A DNA stretch of 64,000 bases from assembly GCA_041200185.1 (NCBI GenBank), contig CP165730.1, forward strand, positions 992,001 through 1,056,000, written 5' to 3'. This document shows positions 30,668-39,682 of this stretch, piece by piece. A model generated the notes under the pieces. That model did no database searches. It saw nothing but the letters and a program-made list of their open reading frames with translations, and was not told the DNA's origin. Position 1 is the first letter of the stretch. Each line of letters starts with the position of its first letter. The translations under genes and the position numbers were made by a program. Source of the DNA: G041200185 sp041200185 (GTDB taxonomy: Bacteria; Pseudomonadota; Alphaproteobacteria; BNTO01).

Positions 30668-31627
30668 CTAGTAGACCTTGTCAGCGTGCTCAACAATGTC
30701 GTGAGGAATGAGGAAAGGAGCTTTCGCCGGGTTGACAACAAGCTCTGTTTTCGAAGGATACTCTATAGCTATGGAGTTAATATCCTCCCCTTTCAAGATG
30801 CGCCGAACAAGGAAGCCTGTCTGACGTCCTATCTCAACCTGATTTGGCCCTAGGGCCGCCACGCAGCCCTTTTTAACCTGGTCTGTATCACTAACGTAAA
30901 CAGGGACCCTTCGTTTCGCACACAGAGCGCACAAATTTTCCATGCAGCTTAGAACAAGGTTGTCATTGCTAATGAACACGGCATCTGCCGTTTTGAGGAT
31001 TTTTTCAGCAGCCTGCCACAACTCGGAAATCTTTGAGATTCCCTGTGTGATGAGTTGGAGTCCCTTCTCCTTGCAGAGAGGTTCCATAGCTTTGACGATA
31101 TAGACCGAGTTTGCTTCAGCTGTGTTGTAGATCATTCCGAGGGTTTTTAGTTCCGGCTGAAGTTTTAAAAACAGATCGAGTTGTGGACGTAAATCAACAA
31201 AGTTCGACACGCCTGTCATGTTGGTGTTTTGGATTTCCGGCGCAATATCAGTAGGGTTCGTCACCGAAGCAAACACGACTTTAAGACGTCCGGTTTTGGC
31301 GATCTTGTAGGCTACCTGGGAGGGAAGAGTTCCGATCGTTACGCAGACATCCGTTGGTAAATTGGCGAACTTTTCAAGAATCTGAGCAGCCATAGCTCCA
31401 TTTCCTTGGCAATTTTCAACAATAACTTTGCAGGGAGAATCCTGAGTGATGACCTCCTTTAGACCTTGTACGACAGCGTCAAGCGCTTCGTGTTCTACAA
31501 CCTGACAAACACGAATGGTAGCCATCTTTTCATCAGTCCGGTTTTTTCTTTTTTGAAGATAAGAGAACGAAAAAATGACACATACACATACCAATACTAA
31601 ACAAGACTTCTTAGTGACAGATTTCAT
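30668..31627 (-). CDS. TrpX-like ABC transporter substrate-binding protein (DUF534 family)
   Basis: Extracytoplasmic binding protein of 319 residues. A hydrophobic export segment at about 8-24 (SCLVLVCVCVIFSFSYL) is followed by the two-lobed fold of the PF04392 family, including IGTLPSQVAYKIAK, VFASVTNPTDI, TGVSNFVDLRPQLDLF, GMIYNTAEANSV and FISNDNLV. Family members in streptococci (TrpX) and chlamydia-related bacteria bind tryptophan or other aromatic residues. A ribosome site AAAGGAG overlaps the stop of the upstream TrpR-like gene. The TrpR-type operator before the operon makes tryptophan the most likely ligand (inference). Confidence 0.88.
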   Translation of the reverse strand: MKSVTKKSCLVLVCVCVIFSFSYLQKRKNRTDEKMATIRVCQVVEHEALDAVVQGLKEVITQDSPCKVIVENCQGNGAMAAQILEKFANLPTDVCVTIGTLPSQVAYKIAKTGRLKVVFASVTNPTDIAPEIQNTNMTGVSNFVDLRPQLDLFLKLQPELKTLGMIYNTAEANSVYIVKAMEPLCKEKGLQLITQGISKISELWQAAEKILKTADAVFISNDNLVLSCMENLCALCAKRRVPVYVSDTDQVKKGCVAALGPNQVEIGRQTGFLVRRILKGEDINSIAIEYPSKTELVVNPAKAPFLIPHDIVEHADKVY

Positions 31628-31639
31628 ATTACACTCCTT

Positions 31640-31942
31640 TCATGATTCGCAATTTTTAGTTTTGCATTTCTTTAATAAATCTCGATATCCACCGTGGGGT
31701 TCGTCGTTCAAAAAACGAGCAACCCTCACGATGGTCGTCAAACTTGTTCCTGTCATGTCACTAATTTGCCTGTAAGAGTAAGTTCCTTGACTCAGAAGTT
31801 GGCAAACCGTCCAGCGCTCTGATAAGGCTTTAATTTCAGCAGGCGTACATACATCAAGAAAGAAAGCCTTTACTTCCTCGCTTGATTGCAGCAATGTGAC
31901 AGCTTCAAACAAGCTGACGAGCTTAGGGTGATGATCATCCAT
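31640..31942 (-). CDS. TrpR/YerC-family repressor
   Basis: DNA-binding regulator of 100 residues. The TrpR-superfamily core is clear: FLDVCTPAEIKALSERWTVCQLL, then the helix-turn-helix TYSYRQISDMTGTSLTTIVRVARFL, ending in a YerC-like GGYRDLL. A frame opening at 32008 would place the start inside the promoter/operator, so I take the ATG at 31942 (MDDHHPKL), which has a GAGGGAG ribosome site. It is the first gene of the transporter operon; its stop overlaps the ribosome site of the binding-protein gene. Autoregulation and tryptophan-responsive control of the importer are inferred from the operator at 31968-31987. Confidence 0.88.
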   Translation of the reverse strand: MDDHHPKLVSLFEAVTLLQSSEEVKAFFLDVCTPAEIKALSERWTVCQLLSQGTYSYRQISDMTGTSLTTIVRVARFLNDEPHGGYRDLLKKCKTKNCES

Positions 31943-31967
31943 GGTCGGCTCCCTCGGTTCATTCTCA

Positions 31968-31987
31968 TGTACTATCATGATAGTACA
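31968..31987. promoter_or_regulatory. TrpR-type operator palindrome
   Basis: A perfect 20-base palindrome, TGTACTATCATGATAGTACA. Its arms, GTACTA and TAGTAC spaced by six bases, are those of the enterobacterial trp operator (GTACTAGTTAACTAGTAC). It overlaps the predicted -10 box, the position expected for a repressor site, 26 bases before the TrpR-like start codon. Confidence 0.85.
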
Positions 31988-32008
31988 GCAATACGCCTCA
32001 AAACACAA
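31980..32008 (-). promoter_or_regulatory. Predicted sigma-70 promoter of the trpR-like/ABC operon
   Basis: On the minus strand a -35 box TTGTGT (32003-32008) is followed after exactly 17 bases by TACTAT (31980-31985), a fair -10 box. The -10 box lies within the operator palindrome, so bound repressor would block RNA polymerase. Confidence 0.6.
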
Positions 32009-32176
32009 GAGCGAGGCAGGAATTAAGACAAGGCACGCAAGGTAACCCAGATAAAGGCACCCCCAGTAGACCCGTGGGGAAGTCCCTTTTGCACTGCTAC
32101 GTAGTTAAGCACCACAAGTCATTTGAATCTTGGTTTTAGCATTCACAATGCCTCCTACCGGGCGAAGAAAATCGAT

Positions 32177-32830
32177 CTATTGAGTTGCCCTGTTCTCCGC
32201 CTCTTGTTTTGCTCGTAAAGCACGACGTTTTTCCTTAGTATGCAAAATGAGAAAGGTACCCCCCAGGATGAGGTGGAGGGCAGCTCCTATGAGGCAAACT
32301 TTCATGATCACCACAGGACGGCCCATGTCTGTTCGGTGAAGTCCATGTTTGAAATCATTAAAACAGCAACAAAACACTAAAACAAACCACAGGAGTAACG
32401 GAGCAATAAAAAAGACAATACATGCCGGAATAGAGTGTGTATAACGGTAAGACGCTACATAAAGAAATCCATCATCCGCCTTTCTCTTGAGGCTCTCATA
32501 TAGCATCGAGCTCCCTTCACTACTGCACATAAGATGAAAACCGCCCTGAACCTTAGCTGGAAATTTTGAAATAAAAACCCAAGGAGCAATAAGGAGCGAG
32601 GCGCTGTAAACGAGGTACCACACTCCCAATTCTTTGTACATTTTGTGATAGAAAAGCCATTCTTCACTCAACAACGCGGCTCCCCAATTCCACCGATTTT
32701 TCTTAACTTTTTGCAGCAAACTCTTACGTTTTTCTTGATAGTTATCGCGGTTTTTAGAAGCTTTTTGCTGCTGAGGAAAGTAACTCGGAGTGCCCTTCTC
32801 ATCGCCTTTGCTTGGATCATTCACATCCAT
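32177..32830 (-). CDS. Inner-membrane protein, DUF2628-like
   Basis: A 217-residue membrane protein of unknown role. A charged N-terminal tail (1-45, rich in Lys and Gln) precedes a WNWGAALLSEEWLFYHKMYKELG motif at about 47-69, typical of DUF2628 proteins (WNW...W..Y.KMY). Three hydrophobic spans follow at about 72-92, 135-160 and 178-202, and the C-terminal tail is basic and Ala/Lys-rich. It lies between the trp-type operon and ptsP, all on the minus strand, but with gaps over 100 bases, so probably transcribed separately. Confidence 0.75.
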   Translation of the reverse strand: MDVNDPSKGDEKGTPSYFPQQQKASKNRDNYQEKRKSLLQKVKKNRWNWGAALLSEEWLFYHKMYKELGVWYLVYSASLLIAPWVFISKFPAKVQGGFHLMCSSEGSSMLYESLKRKADDGFLYVASYRYTHSIPACIVFFIAPLLLWFVLVFCCCFNDFKHGLHRTDMGRPVVIMKVCLIGAALHLILGGTFLILHTKEKRRALRAKQEAENRATQ

Positions 32831-32960
32831 TTTGAAGCATCTAATTTTAAAAATCCTACCACGGGTTTATTCTAGCAGTGAGTAGATTATAATCAAGTCA
32901 CATGAACAGCTCGTTGTTTCTGAGGATGACTCCTTTTTACACGGGGCCTATAATCCTTGA

Positions 32961-34907
32961 CTAGATGGCCACTCCAAAGGAATGAGCGAATTGTTGAAGC
33001 GTATGCCGTACATCGGTAGAGCTGTTGTACTGGTCCTGAGTCGAGATGCTGAATTCGAAGGATTCAACTCGGAACGTACGAAGGTAAGGGTAAAGTAAAC
33101 CTAACGGCAGGGAACTGATCATGTTAGCAATTTGGTAGACAGCACTTGGTGCGACGGAAAGTTGCCTTACCCCGAGTCCTAACAGGGCCATAGCTGTAAT
33201 GGGATGCGTTGCCATTTCGCCGCACACGTGAACAGGAATACCGTGCTGTTGAAATTGGTGAACAATCTGCCCAATAAACTTTAGAAAGGTTGGGGCCAAG
33301 ACATCCTGTGATCGCCGAGTCTGAGGAGCCCATCGGTTTGTCGCAAAGAAATACTGAAACAGATCGTTCGTTCCAATTGAAACAAAGTCGACAAGAGATT
33401 GAAACCGAGGAATTTGGTAGACCAAAGAGGGAACCTCAACCATCACTCCGAGTTTGATTTGGCTAGCAATCGAAGCGCAGTGTTTGCTTTCCCTCAAGGA
33501 TTCAGACTCGATGATTTTTTGATAGGCCTTGAGCTCGACGACGTCCGCAATCATTGGAACCATAATGTAGACAGGGTTATGAGGGTGCGTGCTACCAATC
33601 CTGGCTCGTAAAAGGGCACGAATCTGTGTTCGGAGAAATTCGTGGCGATTCAATAGAATTTTCCCCATGGATGTCTCAAGGATCAAATGACGCTGAACAT
33701 TGGAAGCATCCTTAAGTGGAGCACGTTGCGATTCAGGAAGTTGTTTAATAGCCACGTCTTCCTGAACAAAACTCTCAGCTTCTTTGTCGTCAGACATATC
33801 GATCGTCCGAAAGATCACAGGCTTATTGTCAGCTAAATCAAAGATCTTCTTATACTCCTCAACCTGTGCGTAAAAATCAGTTGCAACCTCAGGCGACATC
33901 AACAAAATCTCCGTCCGGAACAAACCTACACCATGAATAACAGGGTGCTGCAACAAATCGAAGTCAGACGTAAGGTTAGCATTTAAGAATAGATTAATTT
34001 TTACATTGTCCTTCGTTACGGTTTGAATAGGTAAGGACTCTTTTTGCCGATAAGAAATAATGGTTTTTTTCTGCATTCTTTGGAGAGTTTCAGAGGAGGG
34101 GTGAACGTATAACTTTGAGGCGTTGGCGTCGATTAAAAGATGAGTACCAAAGGGGCAAATACTTTGGGGTAGAAAGACACTCCCAAGGGTCGGAACGTGG
34201 AGCGAACGAGCAACAATGGAAGTGTGAGAAGTCGGACTCGCATCTTTTAGGACAAGCCCGACCACATGCTGGAATCGATAAGCATGCAAAAGATCCGCAG
34301 GGCTGATGTACGGGGCTATGAGAATAATGGGCTGAGAGTTAAAAACGGCTTTTTCAGGTTCGTCCTCCTGAGGATCATCACTCAGGAAATGACGCAAACG
34401 GCGCAAAAGGTACTGCAGATCATAAAGTCGTGACTTCCAGAAAGTGTCTTGCCTCATTTTACGTCGGAATTTTTGCGCCACCCACTCCGTAGCCTCAAAG
34501 GCAGAGTCGCCGGCCTCAACACGTTGAAGGAGCTCTTTTTCGAACATAGGGTCTTGGACAAGAAGCCTATAAACGTCGAAAATTTCTACGGATTCTTCCG
34601 TCAGAATAATAGCCGTTTCAGCAAGGATCTCGCTCATGCTCTCCCTGAGCCGACGCAGTCCTGCTTTGATTTTTTGCCTTTCCTCCTCGGTGTCTTGAGA
34701 CGTCTTAGAGACATCGTGTTCTTGCTGCGGGATCTTATAAAACCGCGCTCTGCCAACAACGGCACCATAACTCAGAGAAACTCCCTCTAAGACAATCTCT
34801 TCTGGATTTTTTGAATCGTTCCGGTTCGGTAAATCCGCTGTATTCATAGCAAGTAGCTTACGCACGTTTGTGATGAGCTCATTGTAAGAACCCAAGTAAG
34901 TTCGCAC
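32961..34907 (-). CDS. ptsP: Phosphoenolpyruvate-protein phosphotransferase (enzyme I, PtsP-like, no GAF domain)
   Basis: Enzyme I takes phosphate from PEP and passes it to an HPr/NPr carrier. Counting from the GTG at 34907, the active-site His is 228 in SPTSHTSIVAR. The PEP-binding C-terminal barrel has GVGLFRTEILLM, VEVPSLVY, SIGTNDLFQYF and VCGEMATHP with the catalytic Cys. At 648 residues it lacks the N-terminal GAF sensor of typical EI-Ntr, so nitrogen sensing through that domain is absent. The start is uncertain: an ATG 20 codons on (MNTADLPN) is possible, and neither has a strong ribosome site. No other PTS gene is in the window, so it probably serves regulation and not sugar uptake (inference). 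Confidence 0.88.
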   Translation of the reverse strand: MRTYLGSYNELITNVRKLLAMNTADLPNRNDSKNPEEIVLEGVSLSYGAVVGRARFYKIPQQEHDVSKTSQDTEEERQKIKAGLRRLRESMSEILAETAIILTEESVEIFDVYRLLVQDPMFEKELLQRVEAGDSAFEATEWVAQKFRRKMRQDTFWKSRLYDLQYLLRRLRHFLSDDPQEDEPEKAVFNSQPIILIAPYISPADLLHAYRFQHVVGLVLKDASPTSHTSIVARSLHVPTLGSVFLPQSICPFGTHLLIDANASKLYVHPSSETLQRMQKKTIISYRQKESLPIQTVTKDNVKINLFLNANLTSDFDLLQHPVIHGVGLFRTEILLMSPEVATDFYAQVEEYKKIFDLADNKPVIFRTIDMSDDKEAESFVQEDVAIKQLPESQRAPLKDASNVQRHLILETSMGKILLNRHEFLRTQIRALLRARIGSTHPHNPVYIMVPMIADVVELKAYQKIIESESLRESKHCASIASQIKLGVMVEVPSLVYQIPRFQSLVDFVSIGTNDLFQYFFATNRWAPQTRRSQDVLAPTFLKFIGQIVHQFQQHGIPVHVCGEMATHPITAMALLGLGVRQLSVAPSAVYQIANMISSLPLGLLYPYLRTFRVESFEFSISTQDQYNSSTDVRHTLQQFAHSFGVAI

Positions 34908-35068
34908 AAGTGGCCAATCAAAAGAAGCTTTTTGCCAACACTCCTATTCAGAAGGGGAAAACCTCTTAGAGAAGTTTGAAACACACACATGGCCGCCCCT
35001 GCTTCATTGTGAGGAGGATCGATTTATGCCAGAATGCTCCTCGGCGGGGCCGCTTTCATGGAAGCACA

Positions 35069-35929
35069 GTGAAATCTTTTCAGCAGATGATTGTCGACTT
35101 ACAGCAATTTTGGGCCGATTACGGTTGCGTGGTTTTGCAGCCCTATGACACTGAGATGGGAGCAGGAACCTCAAGTCCTGAGACATGTTTAAAGGCTCTC
35201 GGTCCTCAGTTTTGGAAGACGGCATATGTGCAGCCTTGCCGCAGACCCAGCGACGGGCGATATGGTGAGAATCCCAACCGCATGCAGAAGTATTATCAAT
35301 TCCAGGTTTTGATTAAGCCAGAACCTTCCAACTCCCAGGAGTTATACCTGCAAAGCCTCGAGTTTTTGGGTTTGGACTTGGGAAGTCATGATATTCGCTT
35401 CGTGGAGGACGATTGGGAAAACCCATCGTTAGGTGCCGCAGGTATGGGATGGGAAGTGTGGTGCAACGGTATGGAAGTCACGCAATTCACCTACTTTCAG
35501 CAGGTTTGTGGTCTAGAGTGTGAAGTTGTTCCCGTGGAAATCACCTATGGTTTGGAAAGGATTGCCATGCTTCTTCAGGGAGTGGATACGTGTTTCGATA
35601 TCAATTGGAATGGCAAATCAGGGACAGAAAAATTTTCTTATAGAGATGTTTGCCTTCGCCAAGAAGTTGAGTTTTCGCGTTATAACTTTGAACTAGCAGA
35701 CGTGGATATTCTGCTTCAGCACTTCAAGGACTATGAATTAGAGTGTTTAAAATTACTCAAAGAGAAAGCCGTTTTGCCTGCCTACGAACAGTGTATTAAG
35801 GCCAATCATGTTTTTAATCTGCTGAATGCTCGGGGGGTCATGAGCACGACAGAGAGAGCAGGCTATATGGCGCGGGTGCGTAAATTGGCAAAGGAATGCG
35901 GCCAAGCCTGGGTCCAACACGCATCCTAA
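35069..35929 (+). CDS. glyQ: Glycyl-tRNA synthetase alpha subunit
   Basis: Catalytic subunit of the alpha2beta2 bacterial glycyl-tRNA synthetase. Nearly every block of the family is present: FQQMIVDLQQFWADYGCVVLQPYD, MGAGTSSPET, YVQPCRRPSDGRYGENPNRMQ and GWEVWCNGMEVTQFTYFQQ. The frame is open back to a TTG at 34976, but homologues begin just before FQQM, so I choose the GTG at 35069 (286 residues); the ATG at 35087 is the alternative. An AGGAGGA ribosome site precedes an ATG at 35026 in another frame, which reads a 40-residue peptide overlapping the start of glyQ; this could be a coupling leader or mark a one-base change. The beta subunit gene is 18 kb away. Confidence 0.93.
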   Translation: MKSFQQMIVDLQQFWADYGCVVLQPYDTEMGAGTSSPETCLKALGPQFWKTAYVQPCRRPSDGRYGENPNRMQKYYQFQVLIKPEPSNSQELYLQSLEFLGLDLGSHDIRFVEDDWENPSLGAAGMGWEVWCNGMEVTQFTYFQQVCGLECEVVPVEITYGLERIAMLLQGVDTCFDINWNGKSGTEKFSYRDVCLRQEVEFSRYNFELADVDILLQHFKDYELECLKLLKEKAVLPAYEQCIKANHVFNLLNARGVMSTTERAGYMARVRKLAKECGQAWVQHAS

Positions 35930-36101
35930 TGGGGGCGAATGTCCGCCTCTGGCGCCCCTTGCATTCGATGATTTTTGTGTGCTAAAAAGAAAACGTCGGG
36001 GATTAGCGAATTTTTACGATTTTTTAACTCTTTTATGTTGTGAAATGAGTCGCGTTGCTTATATGTATAATGTGGGGCGGCGATTTTGATGGGAAAAGGC
36101 G

Positions 36102-36611
36102 ATGAAAACAGGAAATGCAAGCGAGCGGACATTCCAAGTTGGTGATTTTGTGGTGTATCCATCTCACGGTGTTGGGAAAATGCAGGGTATCGAAGAGCAT
36201 GAGATTTGCGGGACGAAGGTTGAGCTGTTCGTGATCGAATTCAACAAAGATCACATGACATTGAAGTTGCCTATTCAAAAGGCTTTCTCGTCGGGGTTAC
36301 GGCATGTTTGCGACAAAAAGGAGATGGATGAAGCTTTGGCGTCCTTGGCAACCAAGCTCAAGAAGAAAAAAGCTCTGTGGAGTCGCCGAGCCCAAGAGTA
36401 TGAAACGAAGATTAATTCCGGCAAAATCGGCAGCCTAGCGGAGGTCATTCGAGAGCTGTACACCTGTCAGACATCAGGGGAGCAGTCATATAGTGAGAGG
36501 CAGATTTATCAGATGGCTCTCGATCGTTTTGCTCGCGAATTGTCGGTTGTCGAAAATATCGGCGAAGATGAGGCTTCGGACTTGATTCAGTCCAAGCTAA
36601 GCGTGGCATAA
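36102..36611 (+). CDS. carD: CarD-family transcription regulator
   Basis: CarD-type protein that binds the RNA polymerase beta subunit and stabilises open promoter complexes, often controlling rRNA genes. The N-terminal Tudor-like domain (about 9-65) carries FQVGDFVVYPSHGVGKMQGIEE and the beta-rich LFVIEFNKDHMTLKLPI; the helical C-terminal domain (about 75-160) has the RELYTCQTSGEQSYSERQIYQMALDRFARE segment typical of alphaproteobacterial members. The 169 residues are the usual length. It is monocistronic, with its own hairpin terminator 30 bases after the stop. Confidence 0.93.
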   Translation: MKTGNASERTFQVGDFVVYPSHGVGKMQGIEEHEICGTKVELFVIEFNKDHMTLKLPIQKAFSSGLRHVCDKKEMDEALASLATKLKKKKALWSRRAQEYETKINSGKIGSLAEVIRELYTCQTSGEQSYSERQIYQMALDRFARELSVVENIGEDEASDLIQSKLSVA

Positions 36612-36640
36612 AAAAGTTCGGCAAAGTCATGATGAATCAT

Positions 36641-36666
36641 GGGCCGGGAGTCACCGGTCCTTTTTC
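36641..36666 (+). terminator. Intrinsic terminator of carD
   Basis: Stem GGGCCGG / CCGGTCC (one G-U pair) with a 6-base loop GAGTCA, followed by TTTTTC. Confidence 0.8.
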
Positions 36667-37659
36667 GTTGAGAGATGTGAATACATTAAGCAAAAATGAA
36701 CGGTTTGACACTACTAGCAAATCCATTTTTTGGTATAAAAACAAGGAAGAGGTCCGCAGCAGGCGAAAAAAGCAAGGTAGACAATGTTATCAGGTTTACG
36801 GAGAATGCCGTTAATTATAGGTGTTTTACCAATTCGGTATATTCGTACTTCTGGAAGGTATGTCCTGACGAAGACAGGAGGGCAATAGGTCTATCTTTAA
36901 CATCTTTTTGGGTCGAAGGAACCAAGGAGGTGTTTGTGGGAAAAAAGGAAAATAAACGAAGTTATTAGGACATTGAATAGGTCATGGGTTCAACATTTAT
37001 AAAAGTACAGTCTTCAGCTTGAGGAGCGTGAGGAAAATAACAAAATTAAACTAAAACACTTAAGAATGCACATTAAGATTGATTGGTTCGTTATAGCAGA
37101 TGGCATGCAGAACCCATTTTGATAAGAGAAGAAATCATAAAGACTGCAAAATGGTTCAGGCATAGATCCATGATCTAAAACTAAGGTCCTTTCGGCAGAA
37201 AAAGCTAAGGATGACTACACGAATTCACAGAGGAATCGAAAGAAGAAATGGAAGAAGATATCAAGTAAGACAAATAAAAATACTGACAAAATGTTTATAA
37301 GGGCTTGAGACTTAACGAAAATGGTGATTTAAAATTAAAAAGAAGAAGAATTATCTATAAAAGATAGAAAATCAAAAGGCCGCATTAAATGGATTCCTCC
37401 GCATTTATAGATTTGCAATAAATTACTCAGAGAAAAATGTTTAACGGAAAAGCCTTTTCGTGAATTGTCGTCGCTGTGGGGGAGACCCATTTTGAAGGAT
37501 GGATTTTGTGGTGGTCGGCAGAGATTTTTGTGCAAAATGTATTGACGACATCAGATACAAAAAGATGGACGGTTCCATTATCCAGAATTCGACAGGAAAA
37601 AGGCTGTATGTTTTTACCTTGAAGGTTTTGGAGTTAGGTATTTTACTCGTATTTTGACG
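36667..37659. other. 1-kb gene-poor AT-rich region
   Basis: Several short open frames occur on both strands but none has a ribosome site, a plausible composition or a recognisable motif. It lies between the carD terminator and a truncated phosphatase gene. The stretch may include the lost C-terminal part of that gene, decayed beyond recognition. Confidence 0.5.
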
Positions 37660-38061
37660 TTATTTACTGGAAAACTGTAGAGAAACACAACGATTCTCCG
37701 TTGGATTCGTCAGGAAGGTTTGACAGGAGAAGACAGCCTCAGCCTTCGATCGATGCAAACTTAACTTCTCGCGACAGATGGTCAAGGCCTCCATCGTCCT
37801 CTCGATGGCACTCCGCGATAAAACCCCCGTGTGCTTTATCCCCTCCCCCAATCCTACAATCCGTGAATACGAGTCTATGATCCTCATCTGCCTCTCATTC
37901 GTATTCCTTAACTTAAAATAATTCCTGTGTAAATTGACTACATTGACTCTCGCAACAAGAATCCTGCATGAATTCGTTCCAACATCGATGGCTGCTATGC
38001 TCGGATAATGCGCCCGCGTCGCCGCAAAATCCGCTTCGCCCTCAATCGAAGTGCCTTCCAT
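37660..38061 (-). pseudogene. Truncated Ppx/GppA exopolyphosphatase
   Basis: Only the N-terminal ATPase-like part of a Ppx/GppA phosphatase remains. SIAAIDVGTNSCRILVAR is the phosphate-binding motif, and IIDSYSRIVGLGEGIKHTGVLSRSAIERTMEAL matches the next block. Family members have 300-500 residues; here similarity fades at about residue 105 and the frame stops at 133. About 17 residues (NVVNLHRNYFKLRNTNE...) appear inserted between the first two blocks. No continuation was seen in other frames downstream. Complete enzymes degrade polyphosphate or pppGpp, so this cell seems to have lost this copy. Confidence 0.8.
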
Positions 38062-38347
38062 CCCAATTTCTCTATTCCTCGGTATATGTCACAGTCTACA
38101 AAATCCCCCACGGCCCGTCGAGATGGATCTGGAACTAGCTCTTAGGCTGGGCCAAAAGTCTAATCCAAGTCTGTCAAACCTTAACGTAGCTGGAGAGAGG
38201 TGAGTATATTAAGATAAAACCTAAAAACCGTTGTTGCTTGCCTATCCTTAGTAATTTGGCAAAATTTGGCAAAAACCGCCTGACGCTCTTTTTGCCGTTG
38301 GCGTGCGTAGGCGGCTTTCTTTTTGTTGTTTGTCGTTCTTGTTCTTG

Positions 38348-39616
38348 TTATTTGTTCTGGATTGCTTGTAAAATGTCGGTTAGATTTGCTCCGTCTTGTG
38401 TCTTCGTTGTGATTGTTATTGCGTTGTTGTTTTCTGTCGCTGGTGCTGGTGTTTGTATCTGGTCTGTCATTTTTTTGATCATGTTAAATACGGCTGCTGG
38501 CGTGTATGATGCTGCAAATAGCTGTTTGAGTTTTCCTGTTAGCGTCACAGCTTGATTGTCGTTGACGTCTACTCCGATTGCTTGTGCTAATGCTGCGTTG
38601 GTTTGGTCGTCTGCTTGTAGGTTTTTGACGTATTCGTCAACAAAATCATCCCATGCGTTGAGTTTCGTGGATACTGTTTCGTCTTCTTGTATGTTGTGGT
38701 CTTGTGCTTCTGTCATTTCAAGAAGAATGGCTTGAGATTTTTGCATGAGTGCTGCCGCGTCGACTGCTACGTTCGCTGCTTTGATGTTGGTTGGGCCGGG
38801 ATTGGGGGCTTTGATCAGTGCTATACCTCCATGTTTCGCAAGTAGATATATAAATGAGTTTTTTTGTAATTGGTCTTGGTCGTTAGCTTTCTTGAGCTTG
38901 TACTGGGTTGAATTGGACCCTATTGCGTTTATTTGGAATGCTTGGTTTATGTATTCCTGTTGGAGTTGTTGCTGTAGTTCTTTTTTTGTAAATAATCTTC
39001 CTTCGTTGATCGCATCTACGTTTGTAGGGAGTTCTTTCTGGGTGTCAATTTTGGATGCAAACTCAGGACGCCATGGTTGGTCTTGAATGAAATAGGTATA
39101 GTCGGCTGCTATCAGTCCGTATTCTTCGTCAGTGAGCTGTTCGATGTTCGTAAATGGGTCGTCGTTATCGATTTTTTGAGATTCATAAAGTGCTTGTATA
39201 ACTGATTGGATGAGTGATTTCTCATAGGCGGATCCGTTTTTGTAAATTTCTACTATGGGAGCCTTGACTTTGGTTTGCTGAAAGCGTTCGTCTTCTACTA
39301 CGTCTATCAGTTCTTGGGTTTTGTCCGTGATGTGGATTTCGTCTGTTTTGTTGTATGTTATTTTGTAAGGCGCATTGAATGTTGTCGTGTTTTTGGCTGG
39401 TGTGATGAGTATTAGATCGTCATCGGCCATGTTGTCAATGAGTGATTTCATTATATTCGTGTAAAATCGTGGGGCCATACCTTGACTTCCGAAACTTGTT
39501 TTGATGAATTGTGATTTTTTTAGGTTTTTGAATTGGTTAGTGGCGTGTGCTGATATACTTATCGCACTGGTGATGAGTGTGAGCTGTAATAGCTTTGTGG
39601 TTGTGTTCTTCATCAT
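38348..39616 (-). CDS. Unknown secreted protein, Gln/Asn/Thr-rich
   Basis: Not recognised. The 422-residue protein starts at ATG behind AGGAGGGAACAAC. It has a clean signal peptide (basic MMKNTTTK, hydrophobic core to about 21, cleavage after AHA at about 25). The mature part is hydrophilic and largely helical, with a Gln-rich stretch near 215-225 and a Pro/Thr-rich linker near 390. No Cys is visible in the mature part, unlike the giant family. The coding strand is rich in A and C and very poor in G, like the next gene and unlike neighbouring housekeeping genes. It lies directly downstream of a second secreted protein with the same composition, so they form a likely operon and possibly an effector or surface pair (inference). 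Confidence 0.75.
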   Translation of the reverse strand: MMKNTTTKLLQLTLITSAISISAHATNQFKNLKKSQFIKTSFGSQGMAPRFYTNIMKSLIDNMADDDLILITPAKNTTTFNAPYKITYNKTDEIHITDKTQELIDVVEDERFQQTKVKAPIVEIYKNGSAYEKSLIQSVIQALYESQKIDNDDPFTNIEQLTDEEYGLIAADYTYFIQDQPWRPEFASKIDTQKELPTNVDAINEGRLFTKKELQQQLQQEYINQAFQINAIGSNSTQYKLKKANDQDQLQKNSFIYLLAKHGGIALIKAPNPGPTNIKAANVAVDAAALMQKSQAILLEMTEAQDHNIQEDETVSTKLNAWDDFVDEYVKNLQADDQTNAALAQAIGVDVNDNQAVTLTGKLKQLFAASYTPAAVFNMIKKMTDQIQTPAPATENNNAITITTKTQDGANLTDILQAIQNK

Positions 39617-39682
39617 GTTGTTCCCTCCTGTTGATTGTTGTTTGCTATCGTCTTTTTGTAAAGTATTGTTGTTTTATGTTCT

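Noticed and set aside
31640..32008. TrpR-like frame starting at 32008
   Set aside because: It would put the promoter and operator inside the coding sequence; the ATG at 31942 has a ribosome site.
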